Of a DNA stretch of 64,000 nucleotides, positions 9,752-18,051 are shown piece by piece; position 1 is the first letter of the stretch, and each line of letters opens with the position of its first letter. The notes under the pieces were generated by a model, which worked only from the letters and a program-made list of their open reading frames with translations, made no database searches and had not been told where the DNA came from. Origin of the DNA: Myxococcales bacterium (GTDB taxonomy: Bacteria; Myxococcota_A; Polyangia; Haliangiales; Haliangiaceae); the NCBI GenBank assembly GCA_016706545.1, contig JADJJK010000008.1, forward strand, positions 124,001-188,000. Direction: 5' to 3'. The translations under genes and the position numbers were made by a program.

Positions 9752-11596
9752 ATGACCCAACCACGAGATCCTCGGGGCGGTGGCCCTCCTGCGGCGGGAC
9801 CTGGGCCACACGCCGCGCCGCCTCGCCAGGCCGCGCACGGTCCGGCTGGCCCGGTGCCATCTTCGCCGCCGGGCGCTCCACCTGCCGGCCCGGCGCCGTG
9901 GGGCCAGCAGGCAGCACACCCTCCGGTTGGGTATGGTGGGCCCCACGCTCCACCGCCGGCCGGATACCCCGGCGGACCGCCGGCCGGATACCCTGGCGGA
10001 TACCCCGGCGGACCGCCGGCCGGATACTCGGGCGGATACCCCGGCGGACCGCCGGCCGGATACTCGGGCGGACACCCTGGCGGACCGCCGGCCGGATACC
10101 CTGGCGGACACCCGTCCGGATACTCGGGCGGTCCGCCGGCCGGATACTCGGGCGGAAACCCTGGCGGTCCGCCGGCTGGACACCCTGGCGGTCCGCCGGC
10201 TGGATACCAGCCTGCTGGCGGCGCGCCCTTTGCGCCGCAAGGTCCGCCACAAGGGTACCCGCCACCGCAAGGTCCAGCGCCCGGTTGGCCCCAAGTGTCC
10301 CAGCCGTCCCAGCCGCCCGTCGGATATCCAGGGCAGGCAGGGCAAGCCGGACCACAAGGCGCTCCGCGACGGACCCACCTGGTCGCGGTGGTGAGGCCCC
10401 CCAGCGGCCACGGATTTCTCGCCATGGCCATGCTGTCGATGCGCCGCGCCTTTCGCCTGCGCATCGACGCCAACGAGGTGCTCGATGACGAGCGCGCCGC
10501 GATGATGGCGACCCGGCCGGCGGTCACCGATGAGACCCAGCAGGCGTTTCTGGCGTGGCGGCGCTCGGTCCTGTTCATGGCGGCGCTGCTCATGGTGCCG
10601 GTCGTGTTGCTGCACGCCGCGGAGCAGCTCAGGTTCGATGACACCACGCCCAAAGACTGGAAGGCGCTCGCCACGATCCAGGTGTTCGTCGACATCGGCT
10701 TCACCATCTTCTTGTGGACGCAGGTGCCGCGCTGGACGCGCTGGAAGCGGCAATCACGTGCGTTGCTGGGCGCCTGGATGGTGTACTTCTTGACGCCGTT
10801 TCTGGTGTTCTTGTATCCGCTGGCGTCGTCGTACAGCGAGCAGCTCGCTGGCGCCGAGTCGCCCGAGATGGCCCAGGCCGCCCGGATGGCCATCGGGGTC
10901 ACCATCGGCGCGGCGGCGCTGGTGACGTTGGCGCCCAAGATCATCTCGCTCCTGCAGGGCCTCATCCGCGCGTCCATCGCCACCAAGACGCTGTTTCCGG
11001 GCGCCTCCGCGCCGGGCTGGCTGATGGTGCTGGCCGCGCCGCTCTACATGATCGTCTTCTACGTGTTCGTGCTGTTGCCATATCACTTCACCGCCAGCGG
11101 CCTGGTGGTCCTGGGCCTCCTCTTGGTGCTGGCGGCCAAGGGGTCGCTGGTGCGAGCAGGGCTTGGCCTGACGCGGCCCATGGTCGCAGACACCGCCCGC
11201 GCGGCGACCAAGCGAGCGCTGTCCCTGTGGATCACGCTCCTGGCCACCGGCGCGGCGCTCATCGTCGGCGGGCTCTGGGATCTGGTGTCTCGCGCGTCCG
11301 GCCTGACCATCCTCAACTTCGGCCTCAGCATGATGTCCAACGTGCTGCTCCTGACCTTGATCGCCACCGACGGCCTCATCTCCGGCCTCGACCGCGCTCG
11401 CGGCACCAGCGCGGATGAGCGCCGGCTCGCGGACGAGGTGCACGGACAGCTCGCCGCGTTCACCTCCGCCGGCATGCACGACGACGTCGCGGCGCCGCCT
11501 GCAGGGATGCCGCCAGGGATGCCGCCTGCAGGGCCGCCGCCAGGGATGCCGCCTGCAGGGCCGCCTGCAGGGATGCCGCCAGGGATGCAACGCTGA
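9752..11596 (+). CDS. Repeat-rich multi-pass membrane protein of unknown function
   Basis: Protein of 614 residues with three parts. Residues about 1-200 are Pro/Gly/Tyr-rich; the core is a run of 8-residue P-P-A-G-Y-P/S-G-G units coded by 24-bp repeats. Residues about 225-560 hold about six hydrophobic segments, among them a VLFMAALLMVPVVLLHA helix and LYMIVFYVFVLLPYH. The tail repeats P-P-A-G-P-P-x-G-M. The ATG at 9752 is preferred over the in-frame TTG at 9743. Tails of this kind are disordered and cytoplasmic in many myxobacterial membrane proteins. I do not recognise the membrane domain, and no neighbour suggests a role. Confidence 0.75.
   Translation: MTQPRDPRGGGPPAAGPGPHAAPPRQAAHGPAGPVPSSPPGAPPAGPAPWGQQAAHPPVGYGGPHAPPPAGYPGGPPAGYPGGYPGGPPAGYSGGYPGGPPAGYSGGHPGGPPAGYPGGHPSGYSGGPPAGYSGGNPGGPPAGHPGGPPAGYQPAGGAPFAPQGPPQGYPPPQGPAPGWPQVSQPSQPPVGYPGQAGQAGPQGAPRRTHLVAVVRPPSGHGFLAMAMLSMRRAFRLRIDANEVLDDERAAMMATRPAVTDETQQAFLAWRRSVLFMAALLMVPVVLLHAAEQLRFDDTTPKDWKALATIQVFVDIGFTIFLWTQVPRWTRWKRQSRALLGAWMVYFLTPFLVFLYPLASSYSEQLAGAESPEMAQAARMAIGVTIGAAALVTLAPKIISLLQGLIRASIATKTLFPGASAPGWLMVLAAPLYMIVFYVFVLLPYHFTASGLVVLGLLLVLAAKGSLVRAGLGLTRPMVADTARAATKRALSLWITLLATGAALIVGGLWDLVSRASGLTILNFGLSMMSNVLLLTLIATDGLISGLDRARGTSADERRLADEVHGQLAAFTSAGMHDDVAAPPAGMPPGMPPAGPPPGMPPAGPPAGMPPGMQR
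9955..10210 (+). repeat. 24-bp coding repeats (PPAGYPGG units)
   Basis: About ten imperfect copies of a 24-base unit centred on CCGCCGGCCGGATAC code for the 8-residue units of the membrane protein's N-terminal tail. Insertions of 12 bases give extra Y-P-G-G pieces, so array length is probably variable between strains. Confidence 0.85.
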
Positions 11597-11945
11597 TCGC
11601 GCTCGGCGCGGTCGCATGGCTCGCGTGATAGCGCCCTCTCGTCGCCGCGCCTGAGGCTCCACGCACCCTGGAAAAATTCCCAGACGCCGCGCGACCCCGT
11701 ATTCATCTTGAGAGAATCTCCAGCGCGCTCTAGCTGCATTTCTCGACGAGCACAGCCGAGCGCGCGGCGCAGTTTTGAATCAGGTTCAAGGCGCGCAATC
11801 GCTGTGGGCGAAGCTACGAAACTCGTCGGGAGTTGCACCTGCTTTGAAGAATTTCAGGCCCAAGTCGAATGTGAAAGAAAAAGGTTGTTCGTGTCCGCGC
11901 GTCGATGATTCTAGAAACAAACGTTCTAGGGTAGGAGGACTGAGA
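11597..11945. other. Spacer and leader before the cold-shock gene
   Basis: This 349-base gap holds no supported gene. Its last about 130 bases are clearly more AT-rich than the flanks and likely form a long untranslated leader of the cold-shock mRNA, as is common for cspA-type genes. No convincing promoter hexamers were fixed. Confidence 0.5.
11911..11929 (+). promoter_or_regulatory. Leader hairpin next to the cold-shock ribosome site
   Basis: CTAGAA and TTCTAG pair across a seven-base loop (ACAAACG). The hairpin ends four bases before the strong AGGAGG (11933-11938), which is seven bases from the ATG. A weak hairpin here could modulate initiation with temperature; that is inference. Confidence 0.45.
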
Positions 11946-12152
11946 ATGGCGCTCGGCACAGTTAAGTGGTTCAACGATGCCAAGGGTTATGGATTTATCA
12001 GTCGCCGTGACGATGGTAAGGATGTGTTCGTCCATTACTCTGCCATCCATGGGGAAGGATTTCGCACGCTGCAGGAAGGGCAGGCGGTGGAGTACGAGGA
12101 GCAGCACGGACCCAAGGGGCTGTTTGCCGCTCACGTCGTAGGCTCTCAATAG
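11946..12152 (+). CDS. Cold-shock protein, CspA family
   Basis: Single cold-shock domain of 68 residues, the usual length. The RNA-binding motifs are KGYGFI (RNP1) and VFVHY (RNP2), after the standard start GTVKWFNDAK. Such proteins bind single-stranded RNA or DNA and act as RNA chaperones in the cytoplasm. The ATG follows AGGAGG by seven bases. Upstream in-frame codons lack features and are treated as leader. The spacing, an AT-rich leader and a leader hairpin resemble regulated cspA genes. Confidence 0.96.
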   Translation: MALGTVKWFNDAKGYGFISRRDDGKDVFVHYSAIHGEGFRTLQEGQAVEYEEQHGPKGLFAAHVVGSQ

Positions 12153-12191
12153 AAACGTTGGCCGGGCGGTTGGCGCTGCTATGCTGCGCAG

Positions 12192-12452
12192 ATGGTGACT
12201 TGTCGAGCTGGCTGCGGTGCGTGTTGTATCGCGCCCTCGATCTCCCCGTCATTGCCGAGCCTTCCGCACGGTAAGCCCGCCGGCGTGCGCTGCCCACATC
12301 TGACCCAGGACATCAGGTGCGCGCTGTTTGGTCTGCCGGAGCGGCCAGCAACTTGCTCGGGGATCCAGCCCGCGGAAGACATGTGCGGCCACTCCGCGGA
12401 GCAGGCAATGGCCACCCTGCATCGCTGGGAGACGCTCACCGCGCCACGCTAA
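12192..12452 (+). CDS. YkgJ-family cysteine cluster protein
   Basis: Small protein of 86 residues. The start CRAGCGACCIAPSIS, then HGKPAGVRCPHL, RCALFGLPERPATC and MCG reproduce the Cys spacing and linking words of the YkgJ family (E. coli YkgJ), thought to bind a metal ion, zinc or iron. The function is unknown in the family. It lies 39 bases after cspA on the same strand without an evident ribosome site. The next bases enter the mobile-element zone. Confidence 0.85.
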   Translation: MVTCRAGCGACCIAPSISPSLPSLPHGKPAGVRCPHLTQDIRCALFGLPERPATCSGIQPAEDMCGHSAEQAMATLHRWETLTAPR

Positions 12453-12534
12453 CCGCGGAGCGCTTCATCGAGGAGCGCGAGGAGGCCGCCGAAGCCCTCG
12501 GCTGGGCGGGCGGGGGCGTTCTTGGAGACGACGC

Positions 12535-12825
12535 CTGAAAGATCACTACGACGGCGCCGATGAACGGTGGTCTCGATTCAACCTGCGCCACGGTCGACGA
12601 TTTCGGTTCGTCTACACACCCAAACACGCCTCATGGATGAACCAAGTCGAGATCTGGTTCTCGATCTTGCAGCGGCGCATCATCCAGTACGGCGACTTTG
12701 CGACGCCGCACGCCCAAGCGCAGCGGGTGCTCGGCTTTATCCGTCACTGGAACCCGAAGGAGCGGCACCCATTTCGGTGGACCTGGCGCACCGACCGCTT
12801 GCAGAATCGGCGGGACGCCGCATAG
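12535..12825 (+). pseudogene. IS630-family transposase, C-terminal remnant
   Basis: The frame carries the last catalytic block of an IS630/Tc1-type DDE transposase: RFVYTPKHASWMNQVEIWF, then SILQRRIIQYGDF and a basic end. The glutamate in NQVEIWF is the final E of the DDE triad. The two catalytic aspartates and the whole N-terminal half are missing, and the sequence upstream belongs to something else: a short Glu-rich frame at about 12447-12538 ending in TGA. No terminal inverted repeats were found, so this is a truncated copy. Confidence 0.8.
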
Positions 12826-12887
12826 GCGCCGCTGACCGTCCATGCCCCACCCGCCGCCGAATCGCTTCACGCAACCACGTCGAGGAC

Positions 12888-13136
12888 ATGCTGCATCGGC
12901 GCGGCGCCGCCCACCTGCGCGCCCGCAAACACGGCTCCGCCGTGCTCGTCGTGTCGGGGCCTGCGGCCGATCCCGTCAAACACTTTCGACTACGCCGGGA
13001 AACCGGAGTGCTGTGGCGCCTCGACATGGCGACCCATACCGGCCGGTGGGAGCCCACGCCATTTCGCGGAGCGCTCGACGACCTGGTGACGACCGTCGTG
13101 GATGACTTCCCGTGGACGCTCACGCCCATCGCGTAG
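12888..13136 (+). CDS. Hypothetical protein next to transposase remnant
   Basis: Frame of about 82 residues (ATG 12888) with coding-like composition: a hydrophobic strand (SAVLVVSG), FRLRRETGVLWRLDMATHTG, then RWEPTPFRGALDDLV and a C-terminal DDFPWTL. The W-E-P-T-P-F motif near the end is familiar from short uncharacterised bacterial proteins, but I cannot name a function. The upstream part of the same frame overlaps the IS630 remnant and is not coding. Confidence 0.55.
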   Translation: MLHRRGAAHLRARKHGSAVLVVSGPAADPVKHFRLRRETGVLWRLDMATHTGRWEPTPFRGALDDLVTTVVDDFPWTLTPIA

Positions 13137-13198
13137 AACCCGGAGCGAACTTCCGATCCCGAGTCCTAGCTCGTGCGGCTGGGCATGCTCGCGGAGCG

Positions 13199-14344
13199 CT
13201 ACCAGCTACTGCCCCGCGGGCGAGGTCTACGGTCGTGGCGCTCGGCGGGCGGCTGACGGTGCGGCAGCGCGAAGGCGAAGAACCAGGTGCCCAGGAGCAG
13301 CGGGGGATGGGAGAGCTGTGCCGCTGGAGAGGCTAGCTGCTCGACGAGCGCGGGGATGAGCGCCTGCACGGCTTGCGCGGGCACGTCGACGCAGGCTAGC
13401 AGCACGTACGTGGGCCGGCTGGCGGTGACGAAGTGCGCCACGTGGTACGCGCGCAAGACGTTGGCGGTCACGGGCACGGCGCGCTGACGGGCGAGCTCGA
13501 AGGGATCCATCTGCACGTGGACCCAGACCACGAGTCCGCGGTCGCCGAGGTCCTGCTGGTACAGGTGGCCAAGGCTTGGACCCAGCTCGCCTGAGACTGC
13601 TGGTTGCTGCGTGGCGGTCATGCGGAGCAGCGCCCAGCGCAGCACCTCGTCGGCGAGGGCGCGATCATCGTCCGCATGCAAGGGGCGCGGCGCACGCAGG
13701 AAGGCCGGCAAGGCAGCGGACTCGGCCGGGGTGGCGCTCAGCACGTCGGCGAGCGCGGCGGGGTGGCGGAGTGCGGGAGCCTGGGGCGGGCTCGGCGAGT
13801 GCAGGGTGCGCAAGGCGTCGGCCGCAGCGGCACGGACGTCATGGTCAGGGTCCAGGAGGAGAGGACAGAGGAGGGGACAGAGGAGAGGACAGAGAAGAGG
13901 AGAGACGCGTTCGCTGGCTTCGTGGCGGCTGGCGAGGGCGGCGGCGGCGGCGGCGCGGACCTCGTGGTCAGGATCCTGGAGGAGGGGAGCGAGCAGTGGA
14001 ACGAGGCCCGCGTGGGCGTCCGGGTGGCTGGCGAGGGCGGCGGCGGCGGCGCGGACGTTCCACGATGGGTCCTGGAGGAGCGGGGGCAGGAGCTCGTGGG
14101 CGTCCGGGTGGCTGGCGAGGGCGGCGGCGGCGGCGGCGCGGACGTTCCACGATGGGTCCTGGAGGAGCGGGGGCAGGAGCTGGTGGGCTTGGGGGCTGCT
14201 GGCGAGGGCGGTGGTGGCGGCGGCGCGGACCTCGTGGTCAGGGTCCTGGAGGAGGGGAGCGAGGAGCGCGCTGGCGTCAGGATGGTTTGCGAGGGCGGCA
14301 GCGGCATCGATGCGGACGTCGAGGTCAGGGTCCTGCAGCAGCAT
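13199..14344 (-). CDS. HEAT-repeat protein
   Basis: Protein of 381 residues if started at the ATG ending at 14344. At least six HEAT repeats of about 31 residues run from the start to about residue 200, each with L-L-Q-D-P-D-x-x-V-R-A-A-A followed by A-L-A-S-H-P-D-A. A low-complexity C-P-L-L stretch lies inside one of them. The C-terminal about 180 residues form a different, unrecognised domain (VPVTANVLRAYHVAHFV). HEAT arrays are protein-protein scaffolds. The start overlaps the end of the upstream transposase gene by 20 bases, and the first HEAT helix seems to begin upstream of the ATG, so a frameshifted fusion with the transposase is possible. Confidence 0.7.
   Translation of the reverse strand: MLLQDPDLDVRIDAAAALANHPDASALLAPLLQDPDHEVRAAATTALASSPQAHQLLPPLLQDPSWNVRAAAAAALASHPDAHELLPPLLQDPSWNVRAAAAALASHPDAHAGLVPLLAPLLQDPDHEVRAAAAAALASRHEASERVSPLLCPLLCPLLCPLLLDPDHDVRAAAADALRTLHSPSPPQAPALRHPAALADVLSATPAESAALPAFLRAPRPLHADDDRALADEVLRWALLRMTATQQPAVSGELGPSLGHLYQQDLGDRGLVVWVHVQMDPFELARQRAVPVTANVLRAYHVAHFVTASRPTYVLLACVDVPAQAVQALIPALVEQLASPAAQLSHPPLLLGTWFFAFALPHRQPPAERHDRRPRPRGSSW
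13820..14330 (-). repeat. About 93-bp coding repeats (HEAT units)
   Basis: Successive HEAT units are nearly identical at the DNA level, for example two long blocks around 14055-14160, which points to recent internal duplication. A 12-bp sub-repeat (GAGGACAGAGGA type) sits at about 13857-13903. Confidence 0.75.
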
Positions 14345-15077
14345 GCAGAGGAGCGCCGTGGCGGCGCCAGCCGGTGGAGAGGAGCCAGGTGCGGGCGGTG
14401 GCGGTGGGGCGGGGCTGGCGTTGCAGGAAGGCCAGCCAGTCGGGAGCAGCACGCAGACTCTCCAGCCCACGCGCTGCGAGCGGGCAGGAGTGGAAGCCGT
14501 CGAACCAGGGGGCGCTGGAGTATGGATCGATCCAGTCGCGGGCGAGCCGACGCCCGCGCTCGGCGGCGTGGTGGCGCGCGTTGAGCAACACGTAGCGAAT
14601 CGCGTTGCGGACCTCGCGGGGGGTGCGCAGGGCGCGGGCGTGATAGCGGGTGGCAAAGAGCGAGCCGGTGCGGCCGAGGAGGCGGTTGATGCAACGGGCG
14701 AGGCGGATGGAGAGGCCTTGCATGCCGCGGGCGAGGGCGGCGGGGCCTTCGGCCTCGATGAGGAGGTGCAGGTGGTTGTGCAGGGCGTTGAACTCGACGA
14801 CGCGGAACGCTGGTTTGTGCCCGCCCGCGGCGAGGGCGGCGCGGATGGTGGCGCAGACCTTGCCGCGGCGCAGGCTGTGTACGTCGGGCCGGATGCGCAA
14901 GGTGACATGGAGCGGGTGGCGGGCGGCGAAGCGCTCGCGGGCGTCATGGCTCACGGTCTTGCGGCCGCGCGGTCTGCCGGCGCCGGCGCGCCAGCCGCCG
15001 TGGCCGGTGGGCTTGCGCGCGGACTCGAGCGTGAGCTGCCGGGGCGCCTGCTTGCGAGGAGAACGAGAGGTGCGCAT
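14325..15077 (-). CDS. REP-associated tyrosine transposase (RAYT)-like HUH protein
   Basis: Protein of 250 residues with the Y1/HUH transposase core. The metal-binding histidine pair is NHLHLLIEA (H102, H104), and the helix with the candidate catalytic tyrosine is RYVLLNARHH (Y162). The segment GLSIRLARCINRLLGRTGSL, then FATRYHAR, is characteristic of RAYT proteins. A basic N-terminal tail precedes the domain. RAYTs are usually single domesticated copies that nick palindromic elements. The C-terminus runs into the HEAT gene in another frame. No flanking REP palindromes were identified. Confidence 0.8.
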   Translation of the reverse strand: MRTSRSPRKQAPRQLTLESARKPTGHGGWRAGAGRPRGRKTVSHDARERFAARHPLHVTLRIRPDVHSLRRGKVCATIRAALAAGGHKPAFRVVEFNALHNHLHLLIEAEGPAALARGMQGLSIRLARCINRLLGRTGSLFATRYHARALRTPREVRNAIRYVLLNARHHAAERGRRLARDWIDPYSSAPWFDGFHSCPLAARGLESLRAAPDWLAFLQRQPRPTATARTWLLSTGWRRHGAPLHAAAGP

Positions 15078-15086
15078 TGATTGTCG

Positions 15087-15317
15087 TCAGATATTAAATC
15101 TCCGGATGCGAGAGTGGTAATATTGACTGTGATGCAATGCTGGTTTGGTGGGCTGTATATGTGGCGCAGGCGGGGCGGTCGCCGAGGTGTGCAAGCGCGC
15201 GCGTGAAAACAGTGTCGTCGGCGCCGGCACGATCTTCACCGTGGCCACGCCATCGCGGATCACCTCGTGCCTCGCCACGCGCTTGACCGGCACACGATAG
15301 CGGCCCCGCTGAAACAT
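15087..15317 (-). pseudogene. Possible IS66 TnpC scrap
   Basis: A short frame contains RVARHEVIRDG and ATVKIVPAPTTLFSRA, which resembles the linker of IS66 TnpC just before its catalytic core (V-x-P-A-P at the end of a zinc-like segment). It sits downstream of the TnpB remnant, as expected for the tnpA-tnpB-tnpC order, but similarity is short. The rest of the frame has no coding character. Confidence 0.3.
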
Positions 15318-15353
15318 GAGCGCAGATCTGCCGCGTAAGTCGAAATCATTAGT

Positions 15354-15660
15354 TCAGTGAATCAGTCGACGTTCTGGGCGCGGCGATCCCGACACGCCCT
15401 TGTGCAGCACCTCGAAGATCGCGTCGCTGACCACCAGGTGGTGCTCGCCCGGTGAGGTCGGCCGCGGGAGGTCAAAGCGCCCCGCATCGAGCCTCTTGTG
15501 GACCACGATGGTGCCGGTGCCATCCCACGTCAGCACCTTCATGCTGTGCCCGCGCTTGCCCACGAACACGAACAGCGCGCGAGACCGGGGCTCGGCGCGC
15601 ATCCGCTCGCGCACCAGCGCGCCCAGCCGCACGGCGCCCAGTTGGAACGGCGTCACGCCT
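15354..15660 (-). pseudogene. IS66-family accessory protein TnpB, remnant
   Basis: The frame from about 15660 leftward shows RSRALFVFVGKRGHSMKVL and TWDGTGTIVVHKRLDAGRFD, the hallmark of IS66 TnpB (normally L-F-V-F-x-x-R-R-G-D-x-x-K-V-L-x-W-D-x-x-G). The start is lost: upstream codons in this frame are the shadow of a neighbouring gene. No tnpA or complete tnpC is present, so this is a dead copy. Confidence 0.75.
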
Positions 15661-15696
15661 CTTTCGTCCGCCCGCTGCCGGACCCGCGCAGCTCGC

Positions 15697-15963
15697 TTAC
15701 CAGGAGTCTCTGCGGCACAGCGCGACGGTGTTCGAGCCGTCGCGCAGCGAGACGAACACCACCGCGGCCATGCTCGGGTCTGCCCACGGGTGATCGAGCC
15801 AGGTACAAAACAGCGGCTGCGGGGGCAGCGTGGCAGGTGGCGACGTCTGGCTCGCGGTGCAGAGCTCCGCGACGTTTGACCAGCGACCAGCCGGCCTGGC
15901 GAGCAGCGTCGCAAGGAAGCGCCCGTGGAGCGGATCTGTCACCAGGCAGTAGCACGCCGCCAT
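15697..15963 (-). CDS. Small hypothetical protein overlapping the kinase end
   Basis: Frame of 88 residues with strong GC bias at third codon positions, unlike a shadow frame. It reads CYCLVTDPLHGRFLATLLAR, then WSNVAELC and STNTVAL-like ends (DGSNTVALCRRDSW). The ATG overlaps the kinase 3' end by 25 bases. It may be a separate small protein, or the original continuation of the kinase after a frameshift. No family is recognised. Confidence 0.5.
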   Translation of the reverse strand: MAACYCLVTDPLHGRFLATLLARPAGRWSNVAELCTASQTSPPATLPPQPLFCTWLDHPWADPSMAAVVFVSLRDGSNTVALCRRDSW

Positions 15964-17273
15964 GCCAGCGACGTCCGCGGGGGCTGCTCGCCGAGCGGCA
16001 CCGACAGCACATCGGGACGCCCCAGCGCTGCCGGCGCGGCCGGCAGATGATCGCTCACCGGGTGCGTGGACGCGCGACCGGCTGGTTGGCCCAGCGGGCC
16101 CTCGCTCGCCGTCCCAGCCGTCCCCGCCGCCCCCGCTGCCTCGTGCAGCGGCGCGACGGCGACAGGTGCCATCATGGGTGGCGGCGTGGGGCTGGGCGGC
16201 GCTGGCTGCGCCACCGGCGTGGTCTGTCCTGTGATGTGCGTCGGCAGCGGCTGCGCGCCGGTGAGCGAGCTGAGCGAGACGTGCAGCGTCGGGCGCTCCG
16301 CAGCGGCGCGGCCATCCTCGCTGCTGTCGAGCCGCATGGTGTGACCGCTGTGGCCGGTCTCCTGGCGGATCGACGCGAACGCGGCGTAGTCCTGCGCGTG
16401 TCGCGGCAGGTCTGCCAGCGCCTGCGCCACCTCCCCGATGGACTGAAAGCGCGTGTCGCGCGACTTCTCCATCATGTGCAGGCACAGGGCCTCCCACTCC
16501 GGCGGCACCGCCGGGTTGTGGTGCCTCGGTGGCAGCGGGGCCTTCATCAAGTGGCCCAGGAGGACATCCCGGACCTCGCCCAGAAACGGCACGGTGCCGG
16601 TCAAGAGCTCGTAGAGCATGACGCCCAGCGAGTAGATATCGGAGCGGTGATCGATGGCTCCCTTGCCCTCGCACTGCTCGGGGCTCATGTACGTGGGCGT
16701 GCCCAGCACCACGCCATACTGGGTGCGCCGCGAGTCAGGCGTGGGCGCTGTCAGCTTGGCGATCCCGAAGTCCAGGAGCTTGACGAACAGCGGGTCGAAC
16801 GAGCGCGGGCAGATCTGCACGTTCGCGGGCTTGAGATCTCGATGGATGATGCCCTTGCCGTGAGACGCCATCAGGGCAGAGCAGATCTGCTCGAGGATGT
16901 GCGCGATCTGGTCGAGCGAGAAGCTCTCCGTGCGCAGCTTCTTGTCGAGGCTGGCCCCGTCGAGACACTCCATCATGAGATACGAACGGACCCCCTCGGG
17001 CACCGTGATCTCACCGAAGTCGATGATGACGACGATGTTGGGGTGCCCGATGTCCGCGGCGGCCTTGGCTTCCTGGAAGAAGCGCGCGACCTGATCTGGC
17101 TGGCAGGCCAGGTCGTCATGCAGGACCTTGACCGCGACCTTGCGTTCGATGAGCGTGTGGTTGCACAGGTACACCGTGCCTGTGCCGCCAGAGCCTAACT
17201 CACGCTCCACGACGTAGCTGCCGATCTGCCGGCCGATGAGGTTCACCCGGCAGAGCATACCTCCGCCGCTCAC
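15939..17273 (-). CDS. Ser/Thr protein kinase (Hanks type)
   Basis: Protein of 444 residues. The kinase domain spans about residues 20-290, with the glycine loop ELGSGGTGTVY, the lysine in VAVKVL (K49), HRDLKPANV (from H144), DFGIAKL and the activation segment GTPTYMSPEQC, all intact. Unusually, QTTPVAQPAPPSPTPPPMM and other Pro/Ala-rich stretches follow with no membrane helix or sensor domain. It starts at GTG 17273 or the ATG five codons later; a GGAGGT precedes that ATG directly. The gene ends against an IS66 remnant and an overlapping small frame, so the original C-terminus may have been replaced. Confidence 0.9.
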   Translation of the reverse strand: MSGGGMLCRVNLIGRQIGSYVVERELGSGGTGTVYLCNHTLIERKVAVKVLHDDLACQPDQVARFFQEAKAAADIGHPNIVVIIDFGEITVPEGVRSYLMMECLDGASLDKKLRTESFSLDQIAHILEQICSALMASHGKGIIHRDLKPANVQICPRSFDPLFVKLLDFGIAKLTAPTPDSRRTQYGVVLGTPTYMSPEQCEGKGAIDHRSDIYSLGVMLYELLTGTVPFLGEVRDVLLGHLMKAPLPPRHHNPAVPPEWEALCLHMMEKSRDTRFQSIGEVAQALADLPRHAQDYAAFASIRQETGHSGHTMRLDSSEDGRAAAERPTLHVSLSSLTGAQPLPTHITGQTTPVAQPAPPSPTPPPMMAPVAVAPLHEAAGAAGTAGTASEGPLGQPAGRASTHPVSDHLPAAPAALGRPDVLSVPLGEQPPRTSLAWRRATAW

Positions 17274-17298
17274 GAAGGGCGGCGGAGAACTGGCGCGA

Positions 17299-18051
17299 TC
17301 AGCTCAGCAGCTCTGCGCCGTAGCTCGTGCGCCGGTCTGGCGCCGAGGCGGTGGGGGTGGTGCGCCGCGCATAGGCGAGCAGCTCGTTGGTCCAGTCTTC
17401 GAACAGGTCGAAGACCTGGTCCGCCCAGGCCAGGCAGCGCTGTGTCGAGGCCTCGTCGAGATCGATGGCGGCGATCTCCTCGTGCTCGGAGGCGACCGCG
17501 TGCCCGGACTCCAGCGCGTGGTGATGCACGCCGCAGTAGCGCAGCTCGACGCCGTATCTCCCCTCCAGGGTCTTGGCGAGGTCCAGCATGGTGGTGAACA
17601 GCACGTTGCCGGTCTCCTCGATGGCCTCGATGATCGCGATGCGCTCGGCGCCGTTGGCCTGCGCGATCATCGCGGTGAGCTGATACATGAGCACGCGGTT
17701 CTTGTGCGTCTCCTCTCCCCAGAGAAACCGCATCAGGTCCGTGGGCCGGGTCGGGAGATCATACCCAAGCTTCTGGAAGTCTTCGAGGTACCAGGGCCAG
17801 TGGTGGTCATCTTCATAGCTGTGAAGGTTGACCTTCTCCTGGAACTTGTCGGCCGCGGGCTCTGACCGGAGTACGTACTTGTTCAGATCTCCGAAGCTCA
17901 TGATGAAGTGAGCCATGCAGGGGAAGAACGAGAGTCGCTTGGCGGCGTCGATGCTGTCATCCCTCATGAACTGAAATAGAGGCAGGTTGTTGTACTGCCG
18001 CTTCAGGAGGAAGATCTTGCGAAGGACTGTCTTCATCGCTTTCTGACTCAT
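17299..18051 (-). CDS. Haem-oxygenase-like di-iron (iron-containing redox) family protein
   Basis: Protein of 250 residues, all-helical. HSYEDDHHWPWYLEDFQKLG (from about H77) and CGVHHHALESGHAVASEHEE carry the His/Glu/Asp clusters expected for the haem-oxygenase-like di-iron fold. SFFPCMAHFIMSFGDLNKYV is another conserved stretch. The reaction is unknown; members of the superfamily oxidise or cleave small molecules using two iron ions. The ATG at 18051 has AGGAG seven bases upstream; an ATG two codons earlier sits too close. It ends 25 bases from the kinase start on the same strand. Confidence 0.65.
   Translation of the reverse strand: MSQKAMKTVLRKIFLLKRQYNNLPLFQFMRDDSIDAAKRLSFFPCMAHFIMSFGDLNKYVLRSEPAADKFQEKVNLHSYEDDHHWPWYLEDFQKLGYDLPTRPTDLMRFLWGEETHKNRVLMYQLTAMIAQANGAERIAIIEAIEETGNVLFTTMLDLAKTLEGRYGVELRYCGVHHHALESGHAVASEHEEIAAIDLDEASTQRCLAWADQVFDLFEDWTNELLAYARRTTPTASAPDRRTSYGAELLS

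Noticed and set aside
9955..10210. CRISPR-like regular repeats
   Set aside because: Units are contiguous 24-bp coding repeats with no unique spacers; they encode PPAGYPGG.
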